A stretch of DNA of 64,000 bases from Actinokineospora globicatena (GCF_024171945.1 NZ_JAMTCR010000003.1:310001-374000); one strand, 5' to 3'; numbered from the stretch's first letter, positions 34,110-42,505 are shown. Numbers and translations are program-made. The notes: generated by a model not told the origin, from the letters alone.

Positions 34110-34823
34110 ATGAGGGTGCGCATGATTACCGCGGCGACGTCAACCGAAGAGGCGCAGCGCGACGCGCGGGTGGCGATTCTCGCGGTCGGGAGTTTCGAGC
34201 AGCACGGCGGACATTTGCCGCTTGCCACGGATACCATTGTCGCCGAAACGATCGCGGCGCGACTCGCTGAGAGCTACGACCTGTTTCGGCTGCCGCCAAT
34301 CACTATGTCGTGTTCCCACGAGCACGCGGGATTCGCCGGAACGGTGAGCATCAGCGCCGGTACGTTGATCGCGACGATCGCGGACGTCCGGGCTTCGCTC
34401 GCTGGGCTCGGGATCACGCGGCTGGTGCTGGTGAACGGCCACGGCGGCAACTACGTGCTGTCCAACATCGCCCAAGAGGCGAACGTGGGTGGCGCGGCGG
34501 TCGCCCTGTTCCCGGGCAAGCATGATGTCTCCGCTGCTCGGGCGGCTGCGGGGATGGAGAGCACCGCAGATGAGGACATGCACGGTGGCGAGTGGGAGAC
34601 GTCGATCTTGCTGCACGCGCACCCCGAGTTGGTGCGTGAGGACTACGCCGAGGCCGACCACGACGCTCCGGTTCGTCCGCACCTGCACTTGACGGGCATG
34701 GCGGGTTACACGAAGTCCGGGATCATCGGCTATCCCTCGCGGGCAACAGCCGCCAAGGGCGCGCAGGTGCTCGACTCGTTGGTGGAGTCATTTCGCGAAC
34801 TGCTGGACGCGCTTACTCATTGA
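34110..34823 (+). CDS. Creatininase-family amidohydrolase
   Basis: 237 residues. The second ATG at 34122 has the better ribosome site (gaggg). Metal-site motifs are all present: FEQHGGHLPLATD, SHEHAGF, VNGHGGNY, GGEWETS. Family members hydrolyse creatinine or related amides, or act in cofactor and peptide maturation (MftE-like). The substrate here is unknown. It lies directly after the HTH-TPR regulator, which suggests an enzyme that makes or destroys the signal for that regulator. A C-terminal fragment of a second copy is at 29259. Confidence 0.8.
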   Translation: MRVRMITAATSTEEAQRDARVAILAVGSFEQHGGHLPLATDTIVAETIAARLAESYDLFRLPPITMSCSHEHAGFAGTVSISAGTLIATIADVRASLAGLGITRLVLVNGHGGNYVLSNIAQEANVGGAAVALFPGKHDVSAARAAAGMESTADEDMHGGEWETSILLHAHPELVREDYAEADHDAPVRPHLHLTGMAGYTKSGIIGYPSRATAAKGAQVLDSLVESFRELLDALTH

Positions 34824-34890
34824 TGCGCGCCGCGCATAGGTCGTATGCGCGCTAAGGGAGAACTCTCGCGCATACGCATAATGCGCGGCA
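34823..34890. promoter_or_regulatory. Operator cluster before the translocase operon
   Basis: atgcgcgccgcgcat (34823-34837) is a near-perfect palindrome. gtatgcgcg (34843-34851) and cgcgcatac (34867-34875) form a perfect 9-bp inverted repeat, and a further atgcgcg lies at 34881-34887. The unit matches the palindrome at 32670. This is a multi-site operator between the creatininase gene and the transfer operon. Confidence 0.6.
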
Positions 34891-34980
34891 TGAGTCCTGT
34901 TGTGGTTGGTGGCCCCGTTTACTCGGTTCTACGGGCTGGCGAATACGCCGGCTCGACACCGAGTAAACGGAGATCGAACC

Positions 34981-35184
34981 ATGGAACGCTGGGAAGACCT
35001 TCAGTGCAGGCTTTTCCACCTGGGCTACCTGGGTGAGGAGCTGGAATATTTCGCGGGCACCAGTCACGGTGCCTGGCTGTATCGGCAGATCGCCCAGGAA
35101 GCGGCTCGGGCGGCTGAGGTTGCCCGGGAGTACGCGGGTGAGGTTGAGCAGGCATCGACCTACTACGCGGACGGTGGCCTTTGA
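34981..35184 (+). CDS. Small helical protein before the translocase
   Basis: 67 residues from the ATG at 34981 with ggag eight bases upstream. Mostly helical with several Tyr and Glu residues (LQCRLFHLGYLGEELEYFAG). It overlaps the translocase start by four bases (TTGA). No known domain. Likely an accessory of transfer, by position. Confidence 0.6.
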   Translation: MERWEDLQCRLFHLGYLGEELEYFAGTSHGAWLYRQIAQEAARAAEVAREYAGEVEQASTYYADGGL

Positions 35185-37109
35185 AGGCCGGACGCAGGTG
35201 GGTGGCGTACTGGCCGTCTCTGGCCTATCCGGCCATCGTGGGCCGCGCCGCGCTGTCGTGGGCTCGGGATGCCCGGGGTTGGGTTCTGCACGTGGCACCG
35301 CGCTTGCTGTGGCGTGGGGCAGTGAGGGGCGCGCGGTGGTTGGTCTTGCGCGGTGTGCCCTGGTCGCTGCGGGTGCTGTGGCTCGCGGTCGTCGGCGGCC
35401 TGTGGTTGGCCGGGTGCGTGGGCCGCTACCTGCTGGCCTACCGGGAGTACGGGCCGCTGGTGCGGGAGCTGGAGGTTGAAGGGGCTCGCGCGCACCGGGT
35501 GAAGCGGGCACGTGATGCGTGGCGGCGTGCGGCTTACCGCCGGTTGTGGCTGGTCATAGGCTTGATCGCTGGCCTGCTGGGTGGCGTGGCTGTCTTGGCG
35601 AGGCAGTTCGGGACGTGGGCGTCCTGGTCGGCCGGACTGGCGGTGGTCACCGTGCTGGCACTGGTCGGACGCACGCGGGTGCCAGCGCGGGCAGGCGCTG
35701 AGGCCGTGCCGGAACGGGGGCCGTTGGAGCCGTTCCCGATCGCCGATGCCCACACCAGAGGCCAGGCGGCGGACTGTGTTGCCAGGGCGGTCGCGGCTGA
35801 GGGGATCGAGCTGCGCGGTGTGGAGAGCACCAGGCGGACGCCGTGGGGCTGGGAGGCGGCGGTAGTGCTCAAGCGCGGGACACCGGCTGGTCTGGTGGCC
35901 AAGGTCGCGGAGTTGGAAACCACGCTGGACCTGCCGTCGGGTGGGGTTCTGGCGGCACCGGATCGCGGGCGTCGGGCGCGGGTGGTGTTGCGGCTGGCGG
36001 AGCGGGATCCGTTCGCTGGAGTGCCTGTTGCGCCGGATCATGCGCCCGGGTCGTTGTCGATCAAGGACGCGCACGTTGTTGGGTCGCGGATGAGTGGCGA
36101 TGACCTGCGGTTGTCGCTGTACGGGGTGCACGCCGTGGTGATTGGTGGGCCGGGTGCGGGCAAGTCGCAGACCCTGCGGACGTTGGCTGACGCGGTGTCG
36201 GCGTGCGCGGACGCTGTGGTGTGGGACTTGGACCCGGCGGGGAACGGGCTGGAGGTGCTCGGGGGCGCTGTTGCCCGTACCGAGCGGGACCAGGCCGGGA
36301 TTGAGCGGGCGTTGTCCGATGCGGTGGCGATGGCGCAGGTGCGGCCGAAGCTGCTGACCCGGTTGGGCATGGGTGACGCGTGGGACGCGGCGCCGGAGCG
36401 TCCGGCGGTGGTGGTGTTCTGCGACGAGTACCCGCGCCTGTCCGATCAGGCGAAGGCGCTGGCGATCGACCTGATCAGGATCGGTCGGAAAGCGCGGGTG
36501 ACGTTGGTGTTGGCGGCGAGTGAGGCCACGTCGGACGCGCTCGGGGCCGCGGTGGCCGAGATCGCGGCGTTGAAGATCATGCACGCGTGCCGGCACGCCG
36601 ATGTGCGGCTGGTACTCGGGGCGAACATGATCGCGGAGGGCTGGCGGCCGGACCGGCTCAACCCGGCCACCGGTGAGGCTCCCGAGGATGCCGGGGTTTG
36701 CTACGTCCACGCTGCTGGGGCGCGAGACCCGATCCTGAACAAGATCCGGCCTGTACCGGCTGCGCGTGCTCGGCTCAACGGCTCGCACCGTGCCGCACGG
36801 GGACTGCCGCGCGTCGATGTGGACAGCCTGCCTGTGCCGTTGGTCGAGGTGGACACAGTGGACCGTGCGGCTGTGGTGGACGTGTTGACCGCGTTCGGTA
36901 CTGATGATCGCTTGTGGACCGACACGCTGTTGTCTCGGCTGGGGACGTTGGATGAGCGGTACGGCGCGTGGACTGCTGAGGATCTCGCGGCGGTGTTGGT
37001 ACCGCTGGAGGTGCGACCGGGCCAGGTGAAGATCGGTAGCCGTAACCGCAACGGATACCGCCGGGCGATGTTGCGGGACGCGTGGGAGCTGTATCGGGGC
37101 GGCCGGTGA
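35181..37109 (+). CDS. FtsK/SpoIIIE-type conjugal DNA translocase, element 2
   Basis: 642 residues from a TTG at 35181, coupled to the small gene before it. N-terminal membrane helices at about 62-80 and 121-162, then a P-loop ATPase: Walker A GGPGAGKSQ at 322-330 and Walker B AVVVFCDEYPRL near 412-423. Thr/Arg-rich segments and a C-terminal winged-helix-like part (AVLVPLEVRPGQVKIG) follow. Same role as the element 1 protein but only distantly related, so the two elements have independent transfer modules. Upstream operators at 34823-34890 suggest repression in the integrated state. Confidence 0.85.
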   Translation: MKAGRRWVAYWPSLAYPAIVGRAALSWARDARGWVLHVAPRLLWRGAVRGARWLVLRGVPWSLRVLWLAVVGGLWLAGCVGRYLLAYREYGPLVRELEVEGARAHRVKRARDAWRRAAYRRLWLVIGLIAGLLGGVAVLARQFGTWASWSAGLAVVTVLALVGRTRVPARAGAEAVPERGPLEPFPIADAHTRGQAADCVARAVAAEGIELRGVESTRRTPWGWEAAVVLKRGTPAGLVAKVAELETTLDLPSGGVLAAPDRGRRARVVLRLAERDPFAGVPVAPDHAPGSLSIKDAHVVGSRMSGDDLRLSLYGVHAVVIGGPGAGKSQTLRTLADAVSACADAVVWDLDPAGNGLEVLGGAVARTERDQAGIERALSDAVAMAQVRPKLLTRLGMGDAWDAAPERPAVVVFCDEYPRLSDQAKALAIDLIRIGRKARVTLVLAASEATSDALGAAVAEIAALKIMHACRHADVRLVLGANMIAEGWRPDRLNPATGEAPEDAGVCYVHAAGARDPILNKIRPVPAARARLNGSHRAARGLPRVDVDSLPVPLVEVDTVDRAAVVDVLTAFGTDDRLWTDTLLSRLGTLDERYGAWTAEDLAAVLVPLEVRPGQVKIGSRNRNGYRRAMLRDAWELYRGGR

Positions 37110-37180
37110 GGTCTACCCGGGTAGAGGCAGGTAGACCCGGCCATGATGCCGCTGACCTGGGCGGTAGGCAGGTAGAGCCC
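37110..37180. promoter_or_regulatory. Repeat-rich region between translocase and recombinase genes
   Basis: ggtctacc (37110-37117) and ggtagacc (37130-37137) are an inverted repeat that contains the perfect palindrome ctacccgggtag. A second variant, ggtaggcaggtagagccc, lies at 37163-37180. It starts at the translocase stop codon and ends about 140 bases before the recombinase gene. Possible operator, or a translocase-recognition (clt-like) site. Confidence 0.5.
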
Positions 37181-37322
37181 CGAATGCTGACCGTGTCCCG
37201 ATACGGGCTCACGGTGCGTCGTCCGAGTGAACCTCCTGTGCTCGACAGGAGGGCCTACCGGATTCTGCTTGCGATTCTCATCGACTACACCACCATGGGA
37301 GATCCGGAGAGGGGGAGCCAGC

Positions 37323-39059
37323 ATGAGCGCTAGCCCGTGGTCACGGTTCGACGAGCTGTTCGGGGTCGAGGTCGACGCCAGCCCTGTGGACGACGGTGTG
37401 GGTGAGTTGGCCTTCTACGGCCGGTGCTCCACCGAGGACAACCAGGACCCGGAGACCTCTCACGGCTGGCAGCGCGGCAACGCGGAGAAGTTCGTCGGGC
37501 CGCTCGGCGGTCGGCTGGTGGCGGACTTCTTCGACATCGGCCAGTCCCGATCAGTGCCCTGGGAGCGGCGGGACGAGGCGTCGCGGTTGCTGGCGGCGTT
37601 GAAGGACCCGCGCCGCACGTGGACCGGTGTGGTGGTGGGTGAGGGCACGCGGTGTTGGTTCGGCAATCAGTTCTCGCTGATCGCACCCAGGTTCGCCGCC
37701 TATGGCGTGGACCTGTGGGTGCCGGAGTTGGGTGGCAAGTTCGACTCGCGCAACCCCTCGCACAAGATGCTGATGAGCGTGCTCGGCGGCATGAGCGAGT
37801 CCGAACGCCAGCACGTCCAGGCCCGGGTCCGCGCGGCCATGGGCTCACAGGTGGTCAACGAGGGCCGCTATCAAGGCGGTCGGCCGCCCTACGGGTACTG
37901 CGTAGTCGACGCCGGACCACACCCGAACCCGAGGAAGGCAGCCGAGGGGTTCCGCCTGCGGGTGCTTGCACTCGACGAATCGGCGGCGGAGGTGGTGGAA
38001 CGGATCTACTCCGACTACCTCAACGGCAAAGGTGACCGGGCCATCGCCAACGCCCTCAACCGGGAGGCCATCTCGTGCCCTTCGGCAGCGCGACCGGAGC
38101 AGAACCGACACCGAATCGCCGATGGCTGGCAGGCCACCACCGTCCGGTCGATTCTGGAGAACCCGCGCTACACCGGCTATGCGTTCTTCGGCCGGTGGAC
38201 GCGCCGAGAAATGCTGCTCGACCCCGACGACGTCAGCGCAGGCCACGTGGTGCGGTTCAAGCGCGCCGAGGCCGACAAGGTCGTGCGCTCCCGGGAGCAG
38301 GCGCACCCGGTGATCGTGCCGGTGGAGGTGTTCACCGAGGTGCAGTTGCGCAGACGCGGCAAAGGCGCCGGAGGACTACGGGCCACCGCCAAGAACGAAC
38401 GCGCCGAACGCCCCACGAAACGCACCTACCTGTTCCGCGGACATCTCCGCTGTGCGGTGTGTACCCGGAAGATGGAGGGCAGCCCCCGCAAGCACGGCAT
38501 GTACTACCGCTGCCCCGCGCGCACCCTGGCACCAGGCTCACCGGCGCTGGCCAACCACCCGCCCACGGTGTACCTGCGCGAGGAGCCGTTGCAGAAGATC
38601 GTCAACGAATGGTTGATGGAAGTCCTGCACCCGGGCCGGGTCGATGCCACCGTGCAGGCCCTACTCGACGCGCAAGGCACGGCAACCGGTGCGGCCGACC
38701 ATGAGGCTGCGCGGAAGCGGCTCAAGGACGCCGAGGGGCGCCTACGGCGGTACCAGGAGGCCATCGGCGCCGGGATCGACCCCGCCGCGTTGGTCGACGC
38801 GATGAACCAGGCCCAGGCCGAGAAGTTCGCCGCACAGGCAGAACTGGGGGAAGCACCAGAGCCGGGCACGGTCAGCGCCGCTGAGATCTACGCCATGATC
38901 GACTCACTCGGCGACGTCCAAGCCATGGTGGACAACGCCGACCCCGCCAACCTGTACGACGCGATGGGCCTGGAGATCAGGTACTTCAACGACGAAGCGG
39001 CCGTCGAGATGACGGCCGCTCCACGGGTGAATAGTGTGCGTGTCCGAGGGGGGACTTGA
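37323..39059 (+). CDS. Large serine recombinase, element 2 integrase
   Basis: 578 residues. ATG at 37323 after gaggggga. Catalytic Ser at about residue 36 (FYGRCSTEDNQ). The domains follow the order of the element 1 enzyme: resolvase, recombinase, zinc ribbon (RCAVCTRKM..YYRCPAR) and coiled coil, with about three quarters of residues shared. The gene ends inside the tRNA-Leu gene on the opposite strand: its last codons (VRVRGGT, stop) overlap the tRNA 3' end by 19 bases, because the attachment core lies within the coding sequence. Confidence 0.9.
   Translation: MSASPWSRFDELFGVEVDASPVDDGVGELAFYGRCSTEDNQDPETSHGWQRGNAEKFVGPLGGRLVADFFDIGQSRSVPWERRDEASRLLAALKDPRRTWTGVVVGEGTRCWFGNQFSLIAPRFAAYGVDLWVPELGGKFDSRNPSHKMLMSVLGGMSESERQHVQARVRAAMGSQVVNEGRYQGGRPPYGYCVVDAGPHPNPRKAAEGFRLRVLALDESAAEVVERIYSDYLNGKGDRAIANALNREAISCPSAARPEQNRHRIADGWQATTVRSILENPRYTGYAFFGRWTRREMLLDPDDVSAGHVVRFKRAEADKVVRSREQAHPVIVPVEVFTEVQLRRRGKGAGGLRATAKNERAERPTKRTYLFRGHLRCAVCTRKMEGSPRKHGMYYRCPARTLAPGSPALANHPPTVYLREEPLQKIVNEWLMEVLHPGRVDATVQALLDAQGTATGAADHEAARKRLKDAEGRLRRYQEAIGAGIDPAALVDAMNQAQAEKFAAQAELGEAPEPGTVSAAEIYAMIDSLGDVQAMVDNADPANLYDAMGLEIRYFNDEAAVEMTAAPRVNSVRVRGGT
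39023..39049 (+). other. Attachment-site arm and core, copy C
   Basis: Arm acgggtgaatagtgtgcgt (39023-39041) and core gtgcgtgtccgagg (39036-39049). The last nine bases of the core are the 3' end of tRNA-Leu including its discriminator position. This is the right boundary of the element array. The tRNA remains intact. Confidence 0.8.
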
Positions 39060-39124
39060 ACCCCCACGCCCGTTAAGGGCACTAGCACCTCAAGCTAGCG
39101 CGTCTGCCATTCCGCCACCCGGAC
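39041..39124 (-). tRNA. tRNA-Leu (anticodon GAG)
   Basis: Reading leftward from 39124: acceptor GTCCGGG pairs with CTCGGAC at the 3' end (39042-39048). The D arm is GCG..CGC, the anticodon stem CTAGC/GCTAG with loop TTGAGGT (anticodon GAG), followed by a long class II variable arm as expected for Leu and a T arm GGGGG-TTCAAGT-CCCCC. CCA is not encoded. The 3' end is the integration target of the element array. Confidence 0.95.
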
Positions 39125-39228
39125 TCGCGGGGGATGGCCCCGCGTGGTGTGGGCATACCGTAGCCGATGGTGGGGGGCTGTCCCAAACCGGGGCTGTCGG
39201 GGGTGGCGGGGGGTGGTAGGAAGGCGGG

Positions 39229-40575
39229 GTGAGTGAGCAGCAGAGTGCGTTGGCCGAGGCCCATGACACGTCGGTGTCCGAGGAGGAGGCGGTCGCGCTT
39301 ACCAGTGAGTTGATCCGGATCGATACGACGAACACCGGGGATCCGGCGACCGTGGTGGGGGAGCGGGCGGCGGCGGAGTACGTGGCCGAGAAGCTCGCCG
39401 AGGTGGGGTTCGAGACCACCTACGTGGAGTCGGGGGCCAAGGGACGGGGCAACGTCGTCGCGCGGTTGGCGGGGGCGGATCCGTCCAGGGGGGCGCTGCT
39501 GGTGCACGGGCACCTGGACGTGGTGCCCGCCGACCCGTCGGAGTGGTCGGTGCACCCGTTCTCCGGCGCGGTGCAGGACGACTACGTGTGGGGGCGCGGC
39601 GCGGTCGACATGAAGGACATGCTGGGGATGACCCTGGCGACGGCGCGGCGGTTCAAGCGGGACGGGATCGTGCCGCCGCGGGACCTGATCTTCGCGTTCC
39701 TGGCCGACGAGGAGGCCGGGGGCGAGTACGGGGCGCAGTGGCTGGTGGAGAACCGGGCGGACCTGTTCGAAGGCGCCACGGAGGCCATCAGCGAAGTCGG
39801 TGGGTTCTCGATCACCATCAAGGACGGTGTCCGGGCCTACATGATCGAGACCGCCGAGAAGGGGATCGCCTGGTTGCGGCTGCGGGCCAGGGGGCGGGCC
39901 GGGCACGGGTCGATGGTGCACGAGGACAACGCGGTCACGAAGCTGACCCAGGCCGTGGCCAAGCTCGGGACGCACAAGTTCCCGATCGTGATGACCGAGT
40001 CGGTGAAGGAGTTCCTCGCTGCGGTCACCGAGCTCACCGGCATGGAGTTCGACGAGGCGGACCTCGACGGGTCGGTCGCCAAGCTCGGGGCCGTCGCCCG
40101 GATGATCGGCGCCACGCTGCGCGACACCGCCAACCCGACGATGCTCAACGCCGGGTACAAGGCCAACGTGATCCCGTCGGTCGCCGAGGCCGTGGTGGAC
40201 TGCCGGGTGCTGCCCGGCCGCCGCGACGCCTTCGAGCGCGAGCTGGACGAGCTGCTCGGCCCCGACATCGAGCGCGAGTACATCACCAACCTGCCCTCGG
40301 TCGAGACCACCTTCGACGGCGCCCTAGTCGACGCCATGACCGCGTCGGTGATCGCCGAGGACCCGGGCGCGGTCACCATGCCGTACATGCTCTCCGGCGG
40401 CACCGACGCCAAGTCGTTCCAGTCCCTGGGCATCCGCTGCTTCGGCTTCGCACCGTTGCGGCTGCCCGCCGACCTGGACTTCTCGGCGCTGTTCCACGGG
40501 GTGGACGAGCGCGTGCCGGTAGACGCGCTGAAGTTCGGCACCCGGGTGCTGGACCGCTTCCTGCGCAGCAGCTGA
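39229..40575 (+). CDS. M20-family metallopeptidase
   Basis: 448 residues from a GTG at 39229 (ggaagg upstream). Zinc-site motifs: VHGHLDVVP (His and Asp), GRGAVDMKDM, FAFLADEEAGG (catalytic Glu pair), AGHGSM in the dimerisation lid, and LFHGVDERVPVDAL near the end. M20 enzymes remove amino acids from dipeptides or N-acyl groups using two zinc ions in the cytoplasm. This copy looks full length. It is adjacent to the tRNA-Leu and should be part of the ancestral chromosome to the right of the insertion site. Confidence 0.9.
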   Translation: MSEQQSALAEAHDTSVSEEEAVALTSELIRIDTTNTGDPATVVGERAAAEYVAEKLAEVGFETTYVESGAKGRGNVVARLAGADPSRGALLVHGHLDVVPADPSEWSVHPFSGAVQDDYVWGRGAVDMKDMLGMTLATARRFKRDGIVPPRDLIFAFLADEEAGGEYGAQWLVENRADLFEGATEAISEVGGFSITIKDGVRAYMIETAEKGIAWLRLRARGRAGHGSMVHEDNAVTKLTQAVAKLGTHKFPIVMTESVKEFLAAVTELTGMEFDEADLDGSVAKLGAVARMIGATLRDTANPTMLNAGYKANVIPSVAEAVVDCRVLPGRRDAFERELDELLGPDIEREYITNLPSVETTFDGALVDAMTASVIAEDPGAVTMPYMLSGGTDAKSFQSLGIRCFGFAPLRLPADLDFSALFHGVDERVPVDALKFGTRVLDRFLRSS

Positions 40576-40829
40576 CGTCGCGCACGGCGGGTGGCGGGTT
40601 TACCGTCACCCGCCTGCGAGGTCGAGCGGCCCAGGGACGTGGCGTCAACGGCGACATACGTGATTGCGGAGCCAGGGGTGAGATTCGCCTGTGCTGGTTC
40701 GGTAAGCACCTTTGGCATGGTCGCCTGCGGGTCGTCATCGGAAGTCACGGGCGGCGCCCAGGTGTGGCTGCGGTCGGACCGGTCGAAATACACGGCGCCA
40801 GTGGGACTCGGCCTGGCAGGATCCGGGGT

Positions 40830-42026
40830 GTGGATCATGAGTTCGAGGGCCCCGAGGACGAGGCGCTGGCCGCGGTTGTGGCGGACTGGTTTGTGCGGGT
40901 CCTGGGGGACGCCGGGGTGGGGTTGGTGCCGGAGGCGGAGGACGGGGATCTGCTGCGCGACGCGGTGTTGCGGGGGTTGCCGGTGTTGTTCCTCGGTCGT
41001 CTGTTTCCGGAGAAGTACGACGAACTCCGGGGTGAGCTCCGTGCTGTGTTCACGTCGGGGCGGCCGAGCGGGCTCGGGGCGTCCGCCACGGGGGAGGATC
41101 TGCGTCGTCTGGTAGCCGAGACTGTTGCGCCTGTTGTTGGCCATCCCTTCTTTCGCTTCGGTTACCGCGATTTGGCCGACGTGGTGATGTCTCTGGCGCA
41201 TCAGGTGCTTGGGCGGGTGATCGCGGTTGGCGGGCTCGGGCGGGTGGGTCCCGTGGAGGGCAGGCGGGTCGCGGCGCGGCTTGGGGAGTTGGGTTTCGCG
41301 GACTTGGCTGAGGTGTTCGGGGCCAACGTGCTGTCCGGGGTGGTGAACGGGCCGGTGGTGCAGGCCAGGGTCATCAACGGCGGGGTTCACTTGGTCGTCA
41401 ATGACGTCGAACCTGGGCCGCATGAGGATCCTGTGGTGGCGACGGTGTCGGTCCACCAGGAGTTCGGCGTGGTGGGGACCGACGGTCTCAAGTTCGCTGT
41501 CAGCGGGCACTGTTCGATCTCCATCTTCGTGGAGGCGCGTACCGCGCGTGCGGTGGCGTTGACCGCGTTGCGGCCGGTTGTGTCGCGCCGCAGGCAACCT
41601 CAGCCCACATCCGGCTCGATGACCCTGGGAGCGTTGGAGGTCCGCTACTTCCGGACGATGCTCGACGACGACGTCCCGCGCCTGGTCCCGATGGCGAACA
41701 AGGTCGAGCGCAAGCCGGTCTGGCTCGACGGGTTCTTCTTCCGCAGCGCCCGGGTGGCAGACTTCCCGTTCGCCGTGGCGCCGATGGACCCGGAGATGTT
41801 CGTGGTCGAGCCGATCACGACCAAGTGGGAGACCGAGTTCCGGTTCGAGCTGGACTGGATCCACCTCGGCAGGCGGGGGACGACGGTGATCGACAACGAC
41901 GGGTACCCGTTCCTGGTGGCGCCGAGGACGACGAAGGCGATCAGCGGGTTCGGGCCGCCGGTGGAGCCCGCTTCGACCAAGGTCATCACGGACTCGCATT
42001 TCCCGTGGCACCGTCGCCGGAAGTGA
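40830..42026 (+). CDS. Hypothetical protein with helical N-terminus and RHIM-like motif
   Basis: 398 residues from the GTG at 40830. Residues 13-140 are helical (AVVADWFVRVLGDAGV, then GLPVLFLGRLFPEKYDELR), like the leader helices found before NACHT or NB-ARC domains. Residues 166-187 read VLSGVVNGPVVQARVINGGV, a motif that resembles RHIM-like amyloid signalling sequences of actinobacterial proteins. The rest is a beta-rich domain of unknown type (VRYFRTMLDDDVPRLVPM, WETEFRFELDWIHLG). The gene at 43342 has a similar motif, so the two may interact. Function unknown. Confidence 0.6.
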   Translation: MDHEFEGPEDEALAAVVADWFVRVLGDAGVGLVPEAEDGDLLRDAVLRGLPVLFLGRLFPEKYDELRGELRAVFTSGRPSGLGASATGEDLRRLVAETVAPVVGHPFFRFGYRDLADVVMSLAHQVLGRVIAVGGLGRVGPVEGRRVAARLGELGFADLAEVFGANVLSGVVNGPVVQARVINGGVHLVVNDVEPGPHEDPVVATVSVHQEFGVVGTDGLKFAVSGHCSISIFVEARTARAVALTALRPVVSRRRQPQPTSGSMTLGALEVRYFRTMLDDDVPRLVPMANKVERKPVWLDGFFFRSARVADFPFAVAPMDPEMFVVEPITTKWETEFRFELDWIHLGRRGTTVIDNDGYPFLVAPRTTKAISGFGPPVEPASTKVITDSHFPWHRRRK

Positions 42027-42082
42027 CCTGAGTCCACTGTGGTCTGACGGGACTGAAGGTATTCTGTGACTTGGGGGGTGCG

Positions 42083-42490
42083 ATGAGCTGGGTCACGAAC
42101 GTGATGCTTGGGGCCGACATGGGCGACTTTCGGGTCGTTGACGAGTTCAACGTCTGGCTGTGGGAAGGGTTGCCGCAGCGTGACTATCCGGAGCGGTCCG
42201 GGCGTGGGCAGCTCCGGCGCATCACCGGGGACGACAACGGGTGGGGCGGGCCCAAGCATCCGGAGTGCGAGGTGTGGGCCGGGACGTTGAACCACGGCGA
42301 TCTCGACGCGGTGCTGGCGAAGGTGCGGGCGTTGCCCTGGACCCACCCGAACCAGGTGCAGCTGTTCATGATGGACCAGGAGCAGTCGTTCTTTCGGCTG
42401 TGGATGTTCCGCGACGGTGAGCTGCGCCAGTACGCGCCGACGACACCGGTGGAAGAAGACGCGGACTTCTTCCCACCCTGGGACCTCTGA
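42083..42490 (+). CDS. Conserved hypothetical protein
   Basis: 135 residues, ATG at 42083 after a G-rich ribosome site. Trp-rich alpha/beta sequence (VVDEFNVWLWEGLPQRD, WAGTLNHGDLDAVLAKVRAL, VQLFMMDQEQSFFRLWMF). It looks like a small single-domain cytoplasmic protein of a type common in actinomycetes. I cannot assign a function. Confidence 0.6.
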   Translation: MSWVTNVMLGADMGDFRVVDEFNVWLWEGLPQRDYPERSGRGQLRRITGDDNGWGGPKHPECEVWAGTLNHGDLDAVLAKVRALPWTHPNQVQLFMMDQEQSFFRLWMFRDGELRQYAPTTPVEEDADFFPPWDL

Positions 42491-42505
42491 CGAGACGGTG
42501 AGGTC

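Larger units (their letters stand above)
23562..39049. mobile_element. Integrative element 2
   Basis: Bounded by cores B and C, next to the intact tRNA-Leu. Contents: low-GC candidate defence genes (23738-29168), a creatininase fragment, a leftward regulator operon (32580-29514), a zinc-ribbon HTH-TPR regulator, a creatininase-family hydrolase, a small protein, an FtsK-type translocase and a serine recombinase. Same overall plan as element 1 but with different modules. No replication initiator is seen. Confidence 0.8.

Noticed and set aside
9979-39049. CRISPR array, because short identical sequences recur
   Set aside because: The repeats are three, 13-15 kb apart, and each lies at a recombinase 3' end. 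They are attachment cores, not a repeat-spacer array. No cas genes are present.
39543-40829. A rightward frame running from inside the M20 gene into the 40830 gene
   Set aside because: The first 1.3 kb is a shadow of the peptidase frame. The real gene begins at the GTG at 40830, where the composition changes.
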